A DNA stretch of 64,000 bases from Saussurea involucrata (taxonomy: Eukaryota; Streptophyta; Magnoliopsida; Asterales; Asteraceae): contig CM066314.1 in the NCBI GenBank assembly GCA_033807775.1, forward strand, positions 36,133,001 through 36,197,000, written 5' to 3'. The position numbers were made by a program, and so were the translations under genes. The notes under the pieces are model-generated. The model did no database searches. It was not told the DNA's origin and saw only the letters and a program-made list of their open reading frames with translations. Shown here piece by piece: positions 41,292 through 52,354 of the stretch (its first letter is position 1; each line of letters starts with the position of its first letter).

Positions 41292-42306
41292 ATGGATCCT
41301 TACTTTCAAAGTAATTCTGATTGCACCAGTAGACAAAGTTTATCACCGATTCAAAAGTGTATTGCTGCAATGCGTATGTTAGCATACGGTGTAAGCGCGG
41401 ATGTCGTTGACGAATATTTACAAATTGGGGAAACAACGACAATAGAATGCGTCAAGAAGTTCGTACAAGCTATTATTGCCATGTTTGGGGACGGGTATAT
41501 GAGAAGGCCAAACGCTACAGACCTTGAACGATTACTTTATAATGGACAACAACACGGATTCCCAGGTATGTTAGAAAGTATTGATTGCATGCATTGGCAA
41601 TGGAAAAATTGTCCCGTAGCATGGCATGGTCAATATGCAAGAGGGGATCATAAGTCTCCAACTATTATTTTAGAAGTTGTTGCTTCAACGGATCTATGGA
41701 TATGTCATGCATTTTTTGTTTTTCAGGGTACCTTAAATGATATCAACGTGTTAGACCGTTCTCCCGTCTTCCATGAGGTTTTGGAAGGGAAACCACCACA
41801 AGTTAATTTCTCCGTCAATGGTAACAATTACAATTTTAGGATATTATCTTGCTGATGGGATCTATCCTAATTGGGCTACATTCGTGAAGTCAATTCTATT
41901 ACCTCAATCCCCAAAACATCGACTATTTGCAAAGAAACAAGAGGCTGCTAGGAAATATGTAGAGAGAGCATTTGAGGTACTCAAATCACGTTTCGCTATT
42001 ATATGTGGGACATCTCGTATGTGGTGCAAAGAAATAATTGGAGAAATAATGAGAGCATGTATAATCATGCACAACATGATCGTCGAAGATGAACGCCATA
42101 ATTATATTCGTCAATTTGGTCATATAAACGATAATGTTAATTTTACTATAACTACGTCTCAAATCTCTCATAGCATACTTCCCGGGTATGAAAACTATCT
42201 CCAAAATCACATACAAGTACGTAATTGGTCAACGAATCATTGTTTACAATCATACTTGGTTGAAGAGATTTGGCAAAGATTTAGAGAAGAAGAGAATGAC
42301 GATTAA
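41292..42306 (+). pseudogene. PIF/Harbinger DDE transposase, copy B (one frameshift)
   Basis: First frame 41292-41855 contains RMLAYGVSADVVDEYLQIGE, ESIDCMHW (catalytic D; Gly-to-Glu change before it) and GTLNDINVLDR (second D). The second frame, open to 42306, contains GYYLADGIYPNWATFVKSI, VERAFEVLKSRFAI (catalytic E), IIMHNMIVEDER and the complete C-terminus ending REEENDD. The single frameshift near 41842 is at the same place as in copy A, so it happened before the duplication. Unlike copy A it keeps the Trp codon in PNWATF. Confidence 0.88.
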
Positions 42307-42611
42307 TGTAATATTTTTACTTTGTATTTTAATTTAATGTTTTATAAATTATATATTTTATTTATTTTATTTTATTATACTTATAATTATTTAATTTATA
42401 AAATATTTCGTATTAAATTATAGTAAAGAATATTTTATTGTAGTTTTGTTATTATTTAATTAAAATATAGTTTTTTATGTTGAGGTGTCACTTTAGAAAG
42501 TGGCTGAAATTTCATTGTTATGAAGGATAATTTCAAGATAATTGCAAAGCTGATGTGGTGCTGATATGACACTTTAGAAATTGTGTTGAAATTTCATTGT
42601 TGTGGATGCTC

Positions 42612-42869
42612 TAAGACTCCAACTTGCCTCTCAAATGGCTGTTAGATGGTGCCCCAAGAATAGAGGAAAAAATGTATGTTGAGTAGGACTCCATATGGGT
42701 TAGGTTGATCGAATTGAAGTCATTTGAACAACCCAACCTAATGTTTGTGGTTTGATAGATCTCAACTTTACCCAACCCAAGTAAAACAACAACCCAACTT
42801 AACCTAACCCAACTCAATGTTTGTGGTTTGAGAAAACCCAACCTTACCCATGCCCATACAAAGCTACAA
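42612..42869. other. Unit B flank with the Cassandra-free site
   Basis: Reads GCCTCTCAAATGGCTGTTAG at 42627-42646; in unit A the same CAAATGGCTGTTAG directly follows the last Cassandra LTR. No gene. Confidence 0.75.
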
Positions 42870-43282
42870 GTCGGTGGCTATGAGGTACTCACTACTGAGG
42901 TCAGTCACTAAGGAAGTAAAGAGTGAGGCGTGACTCGTGAACGGTGAGGGGCTGAGCGGTGAGGGTGGGGGGATGTAGTGTTAGAGGTGAGTCATGAGAG
43001 TCTGAGGATTAAGAGACGAGAATGAGAGAGTCTGAGAGTTGAGAGTGAGAGTCTGAGAGACACGATTAGGTTAGGTTTAGAAAATAGAAATTATGAAAAT
43101 CAATAATTTTTAAAAAGACAAATTTGTAGTTCGGATATTCGGACGGATCGGATGGGTGAAATGGATACCCAAACCATCCTACTTATCCGGAAAGTTTAAC
43201 GGGTATTGGGTGGTCGGGTAGCGGGTTTGGGGTACAATTTCGGGACGGGTGAGTCGGGTTTTTCGGATTCTGCTCACCCCTA
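42870..43282. mobile_element. Right end of the hAT element, unit B
   Basis: Matches 24758-25177 and ends TGCTCACCCCTA followed by CCTAAAGT (target duplication with one change). The left 1.6 kb and the nested LTR derivative are absent. Confidence 0.85.
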
Positions 43283-43608
43283 CCTAAAGTTACAAAAAAA
43301 AATGTTACAAACATATATAAAGATGTTAATCTTATTTTACGTGAACGTTTTGCTATATTTTGTAAAGATGGTAAAGGCAGAAGAGAACTGAATGGGCACC
43401 TTCAACCGTTTCCATGAAAACGGTCATGTTGACACACCTTCACACAATGTAAGAGTATAGTATTTTCATATATATTATGTGAAGCTTACATTTTGAGAAA
43501 ATGAAATTTCTCTATACATAACTCATATATATATATAGGCCTAGGAGCCCTTCATCTGGGCGGTATGCACTTACAGGTAAATATTTGTGGTTCTTATTTG
43601 ATTATCGT

Positions 43609-43641
<33 letters not shown>

Positions 43642-43643
43642 AA
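43283..43643. other. Unit B flank before the DnaJ gene
   Basis: Contains a stretch matching unit A 25832-26000, the tail of element M2 (TTTGTGGTTCTTATTTGATTATCG), and a (CT)n(TA)n tract at about 43610-43640. No gene. Confidence 0.6.
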
Positions 43644-44004
43644 TGCATGCAGCGGCGTCGATATTAACCATGGAGGAAACACGTTTTCGTCTTCACATTG
43701 TTATTAGTCTCTTAATTTACCATTGAGCTTCTCGCCCTTGTCTTTACAACCCTACATATATGTATATATGGTCCTTCTAGAAATTCCAAACCACACCTTA
43801 ACAAGCTTATGCTCTATGCATAATTACTTGTACTTTTGAACCAGTCCTCACCATTAATTTACTTCTATATATTCCAAACCTACCTTTGTCTTTATATACA
43901 AACATACATATATATACACATACTATATGAGATATATATCCACATATACATATCTATATCCTCCATAAATTCCTGGTTCCAACAGTACTATAGTAATTAA
44001 CTAA

Positions 44005-44502
44005 ATGCTAAAATCACATGAGATTCCCATGGTCAATAATAATTCTTTGTGTTTTTTCTCCAACATCCCATGTGTCAAGCCCAAGCCCTTGTTCACAGTT
44101 ACATGCTGCAGATCTTCAGCATCTGCATCCCATGGTTCAGGCTCCAACTTTTACAAAGTGCTTTGTTTGAGCTCCAAGAATGCAGGAATCGAAGAGATCA
44201 AAACGGCTTATAGGACACTAGCTCTCAAGTACCATCCTGATGTTTGTGATGATGAAGATGCCACCAAAACGTTTGTTTTGTTGCACACAGCATACACCAC
44301 ACTCATGGATCCCGTGTTGCGTGAAGACTACGATTGCACGCTGGTCGCGTGTCGCGATCAACTTGGTCATGTTGGAGAGAGGAGGAGGTGGGAGGTTCAG
44401 ATTATGGAGCTTAACAAGAGGTGTAGTACTCCTACCTATTATGGTAAGGAAGGATCATGGGGAAGTAGGATGAGGTATGTTAACAAACACACAAATTTAT
44501 AA
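44005..44502 (+). CDS. Small J-domain (DnaJ/HSP40) protein, copy B, 165 aa
   Basis: Same protein as copy A apart from Lys for Gln at residue 148: basic Ser-rich presequence (1-47), J-domain (49-115) with HPD at 77-79, short basic C-terminal tail. By eye I see no other coding change. The match includes 361 bp upstream (from 43644) and the 3' region, so both copies probably started with equal expression. Beyond that the upstream DNA is different: a (CT)n(TA)n tract and a piece of M2 here, element M5 and a longer TA tract in copy A. Role as for copy A: Hsp70 co-chaperone, probably plastid-targeted (inference from the presequence). Confidence 0.9.
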   Translation: MLKSHEIPMVNNNSLCFFSNIPCVKPKPLFTVTCCRSSASASHGSGSNFYKVLCLSSKNAGIEEIKTAYRTLALKYHPDVCDDEDATKTFVLLHTAYTTLMDPVLREDYDCTLVACRDQLGHVGERRRWEVQIMELNKRCSTPTYYGKEGSWGSRMRYVNKHTNL

Positions 44503-46168
44503 AATAAGGACCTAATGTTCACAAGATTATTTTTATATACATCGATCGCGCCTTTGTCTATGGTTTAATTGTGTATTAATTTCCAGTTTTCATATGTTTG
44601 TAATGTTGATTTACTGAAGGGTTTTAATTGATTTTTTTTATTCGTTAATTAATTAACATGCATGATCGATCAATCTTATATGGCCTCGGGCGTGTAATTC
44701 CGTTTGTAATTAAGAGGATAAGGCCATTCGTATCCCTACAAGACAACTTTTTTTACAGTGTCAAATTAGCTTTGCAATAACATATTCTACATCCATGCAA
44801 GACCAAACTCGTTTCTAAAGTGATTCCTATTGTCACATCATCAACTACTTTATGTTTTATTTACTTATTTTAATAATTTAATATCACAAAAATACTAAAC
44901 ATAATTTGTTTATTATATAAATAATTGATTAATTATAATATAAATAATAAATTAATTATAAAATATAGATAACTAAAATTTTAATTTTTGTTTTCTTTTA
45001 CTATGTTTTATGTAAATATAATTCAATTAACGAATAAAATGAATAAAACGCATGCATATATTGAAAGCATGCATGCAACGTTTATTAAAATACAAATATT
45101 ACACTAAATCATTCTGTTTCAAAATTTGTTGGGTGATATGAACATATTCTAAACACGCGTCAAAGTGGGCTGAATGAAGAGGATAAGAAAAATAGAGCAA
45201 TATAGTTATATGAAAAGGTCAATGGAAATTCGATTTTATGCATGCTTGGATGGTATTGCGTGTCGATCTCTGAGTCAATTTCAACTCCTTGTCCAGCAGG
45301 AAGAAAACTTTCAGGAATAGGTTGACTTTTTTTCATTTTGGTTATGGAAAGTGAAAGTTCCTTCGTTTAGTACGAGATCGCCGCTTCGTCAATAAAAGAA
45401 AAGGGTCCTCGCGTTGGACTTAGTGGGAAAGGAAAAGGTAAGCAAAAATATTTGTCCTCCAAATCTGTTGAAAGTATGCAGCTAGCGAAAACACAATTTA
45501 ATATTGACAAGGAAAAAATAGACGCAATAACAAATTCTTCACGGACATTATGCAAGAACGAGAAAGCAAAAAAGAAGGTGAGAAAAAAAAGAACATCGAA
45601 AACAAAAATTGGCAATTAAATTGATGGGAATAGATACATCAACAATGACTCTGGCACAACGAAGTTTGTTCGAAAAACAAATTCACATGCTTTTAAACAA
45701 ATTCACATGCTTTTATATTAATGTTTTTTTAGTAGTTTAAATAAAAAACATTTCATAAAATACCATTTATTTAAAATAAATTGTGGATATAAATTTTAAT
45801 AAAAAAAATAAAAAATAGTGTTCAAATAAATCAATAAATGAATTAAATTTAATAAACATATTATAACCAATTTTTAAACAAATTAATAAAATAATTAAAT
45901 TAAACAAAAATGTATTTGTTTTATACATGGGGCATCTTGAAAGGTCTTTAATTTCTAAATTAGCAAGAGCTTTCTATTTAGCAAGACTTTGCTATCTACA
46001 TGACATTATCATGTCATCTTGCAAGGCGTTGTACAAGATAGGTGGATACTCTAAGACTACTTTTTCTAAATCTTATATGTCATATATTTTAGTTGAAAAG
46101 AAGACATAATAAATAAATCATGTAAATTAATCCAATAGAACTATGTATATATCTAGAGTTATATATAG
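44503..46168. other. Unit B DnaJ 3' region and spacer
   Basis: Matches unit A 35260-37740 but with a single copy of the segment that is duplicated there. No intact gene. Confidence 0.7.
45165..45690 (+). pseudogene. Decayed Harbinger ORF2-like gene, unit B
   Basis: Shorter version of 36585-37245: the 'HERLDGAHKDMGPKRTKN' segment is deleted and the Lys-rich tail has further indels. Clearly non-functional. Confidence 0.45.
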
Positions 46169-46316
46169 GTTTAAATAAGAAATGTTAAGTGTGTGAAAAA
46201 TAAAGAAATTATCTTAGTCTTTCATATGATTAAGATTGGATTTGACTGACAATGTTTTCTTTTCTTGATTATTTTCCACTTCCTTTTTTATAGATATCAA
46301 AATTTAGAATCAATTA
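46169..46316. mobile_element. Element M6 in unit B, left part
   Basis: GTTTAAATAAGAAATG onward, as in 37741; interrupted by Sire-3 and resumed at 52034-52354, where Sire-2 interrupts it again. Confidence 0.7.
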
Positions 46317-46563
46317 TGTGATCCCAGAACAAGTAATCAAGTTATTAATCCAATCAGATGGCCATTCATATATTGATCAATGAAGAACAATCACAAAGTA
46401 CACAATAGATAATGTAGAGAGAATGGTAGTGTGTGTACTTGTGTGTGTAGAATGAATGACCTAATTAGAAATCTAGACAAAAGTTACCTTATATACTTGG
46501 TAACATTACAATTACATAATTAGTCCCTCTACATGGTACAACTTGGAATATTAGGCACTAACA
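46317..46563 (-). repeat. Sire-3 3' LTR (247 bp)
   Basis: TGTGATCCCAG ... GCACTAACA on the plus strand, followed by TTCTCTCCTTTTGT, a minus-strand polypurine tract (46564-46577). Confidence 0.75.
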
Positions 46564-46598
46564 TTCTCTCCTTTTGTACCAATGTAGAGGCAAAGAGT

Positions 46599-49500
46599 TT
46601 AAGCGTCCACCGGGGTCACGTACTTCTTCCGAATCCCGAAGATGATCTCAAACCTCCGTAGTGCATTTCGGTACTCCTTCCAGTATGTAATGGCATCCAG
46701 GGCGTGTTTGATCAGCTCCTTCTCCTTATCTTTCAGCTTCACTTCCCCTCTTGCATCCAGACGCAGTCTACTCTCAAGGTGGATCTGAATATACTTGAAC
46801 GTTCCGTCACTGAACTTGTTGGCTTCACAGGTTCTAAAAAATCTCTTCTTTGAGTCTTGATTAATGTAAACCACCCCAAGCTCAGGTTTCTTCATAACGG
46901 TATTGGCAGGAATACCTTGAATGTCAGACAGACGCCGGTTCGGTGCTCTTAGGTTTACTCGGGCTTGGTATGACTCCAAGGCCATTTGGAAATCCGTAAG
47001 ATAAGAAAATTTCAGGATATTCCGCATGAACCTCTTGACACTTTCATATGCAGAAGACCATTCAATCTACTTTTGAGGAGCTCGTGCCAGGATGTCATAC
47101 AAACTGCAGAAGTCGTTAAGCTTTAGACTCTTGAAATCTGCTTCTGAAAAGACGTGTTCGGAGCCATCGGATCTTTGTACAGTGAATTGCGGGTACCAGA
47201 CTTTGAAAAGCTTGCAGGAATCTATGTTCAGCACCTTCATGATAGCTTTGTTTGACCTCACCACATTTGTGTTCAAACATTCATTGCCCATGACATGTAG
47301 AAATTTAATCCTGCGCATTGATGGCCAGTCCTCAACCCCGTATACCTTTGCTATATCGATCCTCTGGGCATCCCTAACAAACAGATATTTCCTTATGCTC
47401 TCCTGATAAGGAATTAGAATCCTAACCCGTTCACCTGTAGCCACATACCTTGGCTCGGCATCAATCACTTCCTGATAATTTTCCAGTTCAGCTTCGAGTA
47501 TCGGATCCCTGATTCTGCCATCGGCTTGCACTTGAATTCCCGGAGCATTCTCTTGTACCACTGGAGCCGGAGGAGCGGAAGTACTTGCACTCTGATCAAT
47601 CAGCGTTTGTGGTTGAGTAGTATCATCTGGAGTATCGTTGTCGGAATTCGAAGCAGCCATAATAACCCCGGTGATGTCGAATATGTCTTCTAATTCCTCT
47701 TTGATCTGGACAGTCGTTTTCTCAGGTTCTTCCTCATAATCAATGTAAATGTAATCAACAATCATATCATCCGCCATCCTTTCATCAGATGTTCTATTGT
47801 CAACAACCGGAGGCTTTTCAACCCCAGTTATGACATCAGCTAGAACTTCGGTGTCATCCACTTGAACCATATCAGTGTCCGTTCCACCTGCCCCTGTCTC
47901 CCTTTCACTAGCTGGCTGACCTGATCCCCCAACATTTTCAGTAGCCACACCACTGGACTCACCAACCCTTGCTCTCTTCTCCCCCTCATGTTGATCAGGA
48001 TCATCCTGATCATCATGTCTTCGTTTCTGTGATGCTTGAGCTTGAATCCTACACTTCTATTCGACAGCCTTAAGCCTTTCAGTGATGGAGGTGAATCATG
48101 CCATCACGGCATCCGTCATGTCTTTCATTGAGTCGGTTAGACGCTGGAAGTCGTTGCTAGAAGGTGGTTGGGTTGGGGTTTGGGTTTGAGGTTGGGTATG
48201 TTGTCGGAGTAATCCAACAAGGTCAACTTTTTCAGCCGTACTAGAGTCGCCTTTGGCTAAGAGTCAGGCTAACAGCTCTGATTTGAGCTAGTCTTCTGGG
48301 ATTTGGTGTAACGGAACTGGTGGTGGTTGTTGTGGGTCTGATTGAGTGTTGGATGGTTGATCCTGAGGAGTTGACGACGATTCAGCAATGGCTTTTCCCT
48401 TTATTGCTCTACTGACCTCGTCTGTGAGTCGATCAACCGAACGTTGCATAATGTTACGATGTTGCTTGTATGCATTGTCGATAGAGGCTAAAGCAGACGA
48501 CAGTAGTGGAAGAGTGATATAATGTGGATGCGGGCCAAGCATTCGTACAACCTGTTCAGGAGGAAAAGTGGGAAACATGTGTCTAACATCCGGACCACTT
48601 AGGTTACCGGTTAAAGTAGCGGTTGTAGCAACCGTACTGCTTGTGTTCATAGCTGGCGTAGTGTTGACTATGACAGGACTTCCACCCAGTCCTCGTGGGG
48701 CACCAACAAATGGAGGCCGCACTCGGGGTGTTCTGGTTGGGGCACGAAAGCCCACAACTTGGTGTGATACCGACGCGCGTGGCCTAGGAGAAGATGTATA
48801 TCCAAAAGGCTCTAGATTCAACGTGCTCGAAATAAAGGGCGGTGGCCGGGGCAGGAGCCTACCTTGTTCAATATCAGCAGACACCGAGTGTGTCGCCGAT
48901 AGCGTTTTAGCTTTATCCCCTGTGGAAAATGAAACGCCGACAAATTGAGATGCCGACGAGTGGCTTAGAGGGGTTGTGCTTTGCATGGCTGGGTCCACCA
49001 TGGCTTGTTCAATACGCAACGGCGACGTACGCTCGTTGGTAGAAGATGTGGCTACCCGGTTTCGATCAGTTTGGGGAGAGTCAGTAGTTAATACTTTATC
49101 CGACTCTATCTCTTTCTCTCCCATTTCTTTTCTCGCCACATCACTTCTCACATTTATATTTTCTACTATAACTCCCTCTTCCCGCCTTATGTCACCAATT
49201 TCTCCGGAGAGTCCGACGTTCCAAATGGAATCAGCATCGGAACTCTCAATGTGTCGACTCTGACCGATGTGTCGCGAAATAAGATCCGCATCAGGGTCAT
49301 GTTCAGGATCGGAGTCGGAATCACCATCATCAGATTGTCTGGGTTGGTCAGATGCTTCATCGTCGGATGACGAAGCATCGGGGTCAAAATCGGAATCATC
49401 TTCTGAATCCATCGGCACGTCATCGAGGATAGGGATCTGTACAGTTCCGGTTGTGGATGCCTGACCAGCAGTCCTCGCCACCCCACCCTCTCTCTCTCTT

Positions 49501-50561
49501 AATATTCTCCTCACCTCTCTCCGTTCAGGAACCCCAAGTTCCTGAACCTGCTCAACGTGTAAACCCTCACCGCCTAGTGGGATAGCACCATGGGGAGGTC
49601 CCTTCGGTTCTGGCTGGACCATTAGTGCATTAGCTATTCTATATTGCCTAACTACCTCAGACTGCTGGTCGGCATAGGCAAGTACATGCTCTGGAATCAC
49701 GGCAATGTGGACGAAGTCATCGTGATCTGGCATCTTCAGATAGTGCATCCACTGTGTCGGTCCTTGTACCGCATTTAGGCATCTAGGAATTTCCTGGTTA
49801 CCCACCATGATTTGGTGGATGATGATCTGGAAGAACCGTTGATATGGCACGAAGTGTCGGTTCTTTTTCGGGCGTGCTTTGTCTTCGACCAGTTCTTGTA
49901 GCTCGTTCCAGAGTAGAATAGCATAATCTATGTTACGGTTAAAGGCGAAGGCGTGGAACATCCGAAGGGTTGCTAGGTTACATTTGTCAAGGCTGGTATG
50001 CTTTGACGTCATGCATCGGTTGAATATGGAGCATAGGGTGTACCAGACTGGTGGTAGATGTTTTCTTTGGAATCTAGATGAACCGGCTAGCATAGGGTTC
50101 TGTGGGTCTTGGTATCCTTAGCTTCGGATGTCCGCGTACATTTGGGCTTCGAGAACCATGTCCTCAAAACTTGGGTTAAATGGGAGGTCTAAGGCTAGAC
50201 GGAGTCGCTTGAGTGTAAGTCGAACATCGAAATGATCGACTCTTTTAGAAAAATATGGACCACGTCGGTGTGTAGGATGATATCGTAGTGTGTGCTAAAA
50301 CTATTGCAGATATATAAGGGGCACAGTGACTACCTTCGTGAGCACTGTTCGGAGAGGATGGTCGCGGATGATCTCGATGATGATCTGGTGGTCGAACGCC
50401 ACGTTGAGGTCTAGATGGTGATTGTTGTCGAGGAGTGAAAAGTGGAGACTACTCGGTAGTAGCTCCGCATCTCGATCACAGGTGTTGACTGATGGATGCG
50501 ACGACCGGTGCGACGGTATGACGGTGTTTTCGTCAGATGAATGGCCGTCATTATGAGCCAT
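46599..50561 (-). pseudogene. Sire-3 third ORF ('env-like' family), broken
   Basis: Starts at the ATG at 50561 (ATGGCTCATAATGACGG). Recognisable blocks: LTKVVTVPLIYLQ followed by a stop and the HTL of the QFW core, then WYTLCSIFNRCMTSKHTS, ILLWNELQELVEDK, FVPYQRFFQIIIHQIM, a long acidic Ser/Asp-rich middle, and a C-terminal region with ANKFSDGTFKYIQIHLESRL. Stops near 50285, 50120, 48287 and 47028 and a frame-broken stretch (47949-48287) disable it; at least two stops are one-base changes from Trp codons. It belongs to the same family as 7031-9754 and 60061-63976. Function unknown. Confidence 0.75.
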
Positions 50562-51262
50562 CTGAACCATTCACAGTTTAGAACAGTGCCAAAAATAGGT
50601 TTTTCTTCAAAAAAAATTCAAAAATTGGCTAAGTCTAGGTTTTATCGCAACACACACAAGATTCTTATCGCAAGGCATGATGATATCGCAATGAAGAGCT
50701 TGCGAGGAAAGTTTATCACAACAGACTAGTTGCGACAAAAGGTTATCGCAACACGAAGGTTGCGATAAGATCTTATCGCAACTATTAAGTTACGATAAGT
50801 ATGAATGGAAGCAGCTTGCGATAAGTATGAACATGATGAGCATAGATGGTTGCGATAAGAACGAACACTAACTAAAAACCTAAGTGTTTGAACTTAGATT
50901 CAAATTTTCGCACTAAGATCAATTCAAACCTACACTATGAGTGTCGCAATGTGCACAGAAGAGTGTCCTTAGCATTCTTAACAGTAAACAAACACATTTC
51001 AGAGCAGAAATCGAAAAGACAGTTAAGGGTTTTTCGACTAAACATCCTAAAATCAACATTTAACCATGAATCGATGGATGAAAATCGAATGAAAACTACG
51101 AATAGTTACCTCGATAGTATTCTGAATGAAATGCAATGATCAGAAGTAAAAAAAAAAACTTGAGAGATTTGCTATAGTTGAGAGAAAATGAGGGTTTTTC
51201 GAATTGAGATAGAAAATCAAACACTCTGTATATATAGAGGCTTGAGACAAGGACACGTGGCA
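50562..51262 (-). promoter_or_regulatory. Promoter and leader intron of the Sire-3 third ORF
   Basis: Minus-strand order: CACGTG (51259-51254), TATATATA (51236-51229), a pyrimidine-rich leader, a 5' splice site CGAG|GTAACT (GT at 51109-51108), and a 3' splice site GGTTCAG|ATGGC (AG at 50563-50562) directly before the start codon. The 548-nt intron holds many TTATCGCA/TGCGATAA copies. Typical of a plant gene start, but here inside a retroelement. Confidence 0.5.
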
Positions 51263-51560
51263 TCATCAGATTGGTCCAAAGATTGACCGCCACAGTGTCG
51301 AGTTGTCGCAAGTAAGAGGTATCGATAAACTCAGATGTTATCGCAATGAACTGGTTGCGATAACATATTCAACCTTATCGCAACAGAGGGTTGCGATAAG
51401 TTACTGTTCATTGTGTTTTATCGCAATGCAAGGTTGCGAGGAAACTTCTTATCGCAAACAATGTGTTTCGAATAAACAACACTTATTTTAATCGCAACTG
51501 AGGGTTGCGATAAACTACTGTTCATCAGTTTATCGCAAGTAGAGGGTTACGATATCAGTA
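50630..51560. repeat. TTATCGCAAC / GTTGCGATAA hairpin cluster of Sire-3
   Basis: About 20 copies in two groups (50635-50870 and 51300-51560), separated by the promoter region. Many are adjacent inverted pairs, e.g. TTATCGCAATGAACTGG followed by TTGCGATAACA at 51340-51366. Confidence 0.88.
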
Positions 51561-52033
51561 ACACTTGGACATTGTTCAGATAAAATTTTAAAAGATTTTA
51601 TCACATTGGAAGATGTCCAACTTCCAATTGATTTAAGCACTCAAGGTTTTAAACACAGTTTTCACCCCCCCCCCCTTTAAATGATGCATAGATTTTGAAA
51701 ATTTATTTTCATCATTTAAGAGTTAGTGTTTAAAACAAGTCAGAATACTTACCTTGGCTTCTCGGAAGCAACAGTCACAATGTATCAACACTTACATGAT
51801 CTGGCAGTTATGCACACTCCCCCTAAATTTGTGCATATGATCTGTTCTAAAAATCCCCCTGAAACCATGAACATACCTTTGTGCAGATACAGGTAACATA
51901 ACAAATCATTGATAAGATATTTAAAAGGAGAGAAAGAAAGAACAAGTTGAAGAAATATTTGTAATACAACTAAGATATGAAAATTTAAATAACATATATT
52001 GAGAATAGAATATGATGAAAACTTAAATAACAT
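51561..52033. other. Right part of Sire-3 without genes
   Basis: Contains an 11-base C run (51665-51675) and CACTCCCCCTAAATTTGTGC (about 51819), which looks like a second minus-strand polypurine tract, possibly from another element. No coding feature. Confidence 0.5.
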
Positions 52034-52354
52034 ATATTATTTTATTTTTATTCAGTCTTATACGATGTAATTTATCTGTAATAATAAGATATTTTATTTT
52101 TCATTAATTGATAATAATCTTTTATATTTCGTTAGTTGATTGTATTATTAATTTAATTTCACTCGTTTGCTTTCTCACATATACACTATCTAATGGCAAT
52201 ACACGTATATACTAAACATACATTTTTTTAAAATATATTTGAGTACTTTAAATAATAAAAACATCACATCGGAAAAGAAAAGATAGTAAGTATAAAGATA
52301 TTGTAATTAAAACATCACCTGGAAACACCAAAATTTTATTTCACACAATGAAAT
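52034..52354. mobile_element. Element M6 in unit B, continued
   Basis: Matches 37890-38220; homology stops at CACACAATGAAAT, where Sire-2 begins. Confidence 0.75.

Larger units (their letters stand above)
40631..42611 (+). mobile_element. PIF/Harbinger transposon, copy B (complete ends)
   Basis: Terminal repeats GAGCATCCACAAGGAT and its complement (GTTGTGGATGCTC), 1981 bp, flanked by TGA and TAA, consistent with a diverged 3-bp Harbinger target duplication. Structurally complete but both ORFs are broken. Confidence 0.85.
46317..52033 (-). mobile_element. 'Sire-3': truncated Sirevirus-like element (3' half only)
   Basis: Left end is an LTR (minus strand TGTTAGTGCC...GGGATCACA), next a polypurine tract, then a decayed third ORF with its own promoter-like region and a hairpin-rich non-coding stretch. 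Gag, pol and the 5' LTR are absent; the right border meets unit A-like sequence (TATTATTTTATTTTTATTCA) without an LTR, so the 5' part was lost. No clean 5-bp duplication can be read. Confidence 0.75.
40199..52354. repeat. Unit B of the tandem segmental duplication
   Basis: Same order and direction as unit A. Indels seen: no Cassandra array or Sire-1 (empty site near 42635), no left part of the hAT element, no Helitron, no M1 or M3-M5; Sire-3 inserted at 46317. At 52355 Sire-2 interrupts the homology (matching A about 38220), so the true right end lies beyond the window. Confidence 0.85.
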
